Assembly: GCA_949825065.1 (NCBI GenBank)
Contig: OX463848.1
Coordinates: 31,187,502 to 31,251,501 of the forward strand
Reading direction: 5' to 3'
DNA: 64,000 bases
DNA from: Odontocerum albicorne
Lineage: Eukaryota > Arthropoda > Insecta > Trichoptera > Odontoceridae
Part shown: positions 62,645 through 64,000 of the stretch, piece after piece
Layout of the letters: each line of letters opens with the position of its first letter
Numbering within the stretch: the first letter of the stretch is position 1
The notes under the pieces: model-generated
What the model was told of the DNA's origin: nothing
The model's database searches: none
Seen by the model: the letters and a program-made list of their open reading frames with translations, nothing else
Translations under genes and position numbers: made by a program

Positions 62645-64000
62645 AATAAAATACTCCATAACTTAAAGAAATAATGAATTTTAGTTCATTAGAAAATAAA
62701 TATTAATGTGAGTGTTTTCGAAGGACACTAATGCAAATAGGCAATATGCAGATCACCGATAAATGGCGGTTTTGTTGGACGGTGAGTGACGTAAAAAACA
62801 GACATCTTGTGGGCTAACCTGTTTATTTTCTATCTGCGAAGTTACCTGTTAAAAAATGATGTACTCTGAATTATATCAAATGTGGAATGTACATTACTGC
62901 ATGTGAGGTGCACAAGTGGGACTTGTTAAGTCACCTTTATATGAGTGCAGGAAGAGTCAGACCACGAACCATATGGGAAACAGCTGCCAACTGTTATGGA
63001 GGCATGCAGGAGTTACACAAGTTAATATTAGACGTTGTGATCTAGTTGGAAAAAATACATGGCATGTAAGGGTCACATGTATAAAAAGAAAGTAAGGACG
63101 TGAATAAATTATCCCTTAGTTCCTACGGCCTTTTTCGTACGTCATGTTTAATAGACATATTGGCAAAATTTAATATCTCCTTTGTAGAACACGCACTAAA
63201 GGATTTTATCAAAGGTTCACTAAAATATGCAATATACCCAAGATTTCGGTATTTATTTCGTGTACCTCTATATAAGAATATTTAAAAATAATACAATAAC
63301 ATTAAACCATAAGCAAAACTAAACACCAATTAAATAATATTATACAAATAATATTATGAAAACTCGAAACTGATTTAAATCCGAGCTCATTCGGAATCAA
63401 AACCTGAGGACCAAATGAATAGACTACGATAGCCGATTTTAGCTGGATTGGGAAACCGTTGTCGAGAGGGCCTAGGCGCGACTTGCCTCAAGGAGTATCC
63501 TAGCACCGTGCAGCTTGAAATAAAATGGATTAGGGGTATAGAAGTTAAAGAATAGATATTTTAAGTTCTTTTGATATACTCGTATCAATTACTGTGAAGA
63601 GGTTTTTGACTTCTCGAGAGCTTTGTATAAAGTATGCATGTAATAGATCAGGGTTTTCTTTGAGGAAATCCGTAATTAATGGAATATATTAATAAAACAG
63701 TTATTTTTTGTTATTTTTCTATAAACAACCATTATATATTTTTGTTATATTTATATAAATAATCATTATATATTTTTCAAACGGGTTCAGTTTATAGTTA
63801 ACCGTGGTACACGTAGTAAGGTTTTACAACTTATCAAGTTGATGAGAATTTATGAGAAAAGAATTCAAATAATAATTAACAATTGGTTAAAAGTATCCAC
63901 CTATTTTTTCACGTTTAAATGTCTTCAATAAGATACAGGCTAAATCCTAGTTTACCTGGTCAGGCAACAAACTCAGATCCATATAATTAAAGTGTCTATT
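62645..64000. other. Nothing recognised
   Basis: Unassigned. A slightly G+C-richer patch lies at 63,440-63,510. The minor frame 63,100-63,285 is without a family. Confidence 0.4.

Overview
The window looks like intergenic DNA from a nuclear genome of an insect, or at least an arthropod. It is strongly A+T-rich, contains a 200-base run of N (an assembly gap), has no long host open reading frame, and is packed with the decayed mobile elements usual in insects: mariner and pogo transposases, a DUF4817-type transposase, a hAT miniature element, a Penelope-like retroelement, non-LTR retrotransposons (LINEs), tRNA-derived SINEs and a probable solo LTR. I found no host gene that I can defend. All coding identities below were read from the translated sequence by eye, without database searches.

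I use four working names for the LINE fragments. LINE-A (about 17 copies) carries the motif YLGSIFSDDGR and ends in a VEEAKEVCRNRNVW-like C-terminus. LINE-B (5 copies) ends in VHAVRLWNQL followed by a 3' tail shared with the SINEs. LINE-C (about 9 copies) ends in a GKIEGR/RW/RAAKD-type C-terminus and often in GAT or GAA triplet tails. LINE-D (2 copies) ends in NALPDELRS- or IDIFN-like residues. All copies are 5'-truncated and most hold only the last 50 to 250 codons. Boundaries of decayed copies are approximate.

Layout: 0-13 kb has a 35-bp tandem array, LINE fragments, a probable solo LTR inserted into an inverted Penelope-like composite (3.6-4.2 kb), a 34-bp array, a 30-bp minisatellite inside LINE-A (9.2-9.5 kb) and the gap. 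13-30 kb alternates SINE and LINE fragments in both orientations, with tandem arrays, a DUF4817 transposase fragment and a hAT miniature element with a perfect 8-bp target duplication. 30-39 kb is A+T-rich, with a 127-bp tandem repeat, a third Penelope composite, an 850-bp array of alternating inverted units, and a Penelope-like insertion (GIY-YIG domain) flanked by a 15-bp duplication. 39-49 kb is mostly LINE-A and LINE-C remains. 49-64 kb holds two mariners (one internally deleted, one nearly whole but broken), a higher-order tandem array, a pogo-like element nested in LINE-A, and LINE-B copies beside a SINE.

The clearest functional relation is between the SINEs and LINE-B, whose 3' ends match. 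This suggests that LINE-B, or a close relative, supplied the reverse transcriptase that copied the SINEs. No candidate for a wholly new biological system stands out. The most unusual items are the Penelope-derived inverted composites, the minisatellite that grew in frame inside a LINE, the array of alternating inverted units, and the frequent 8-mer TACGAGTA.
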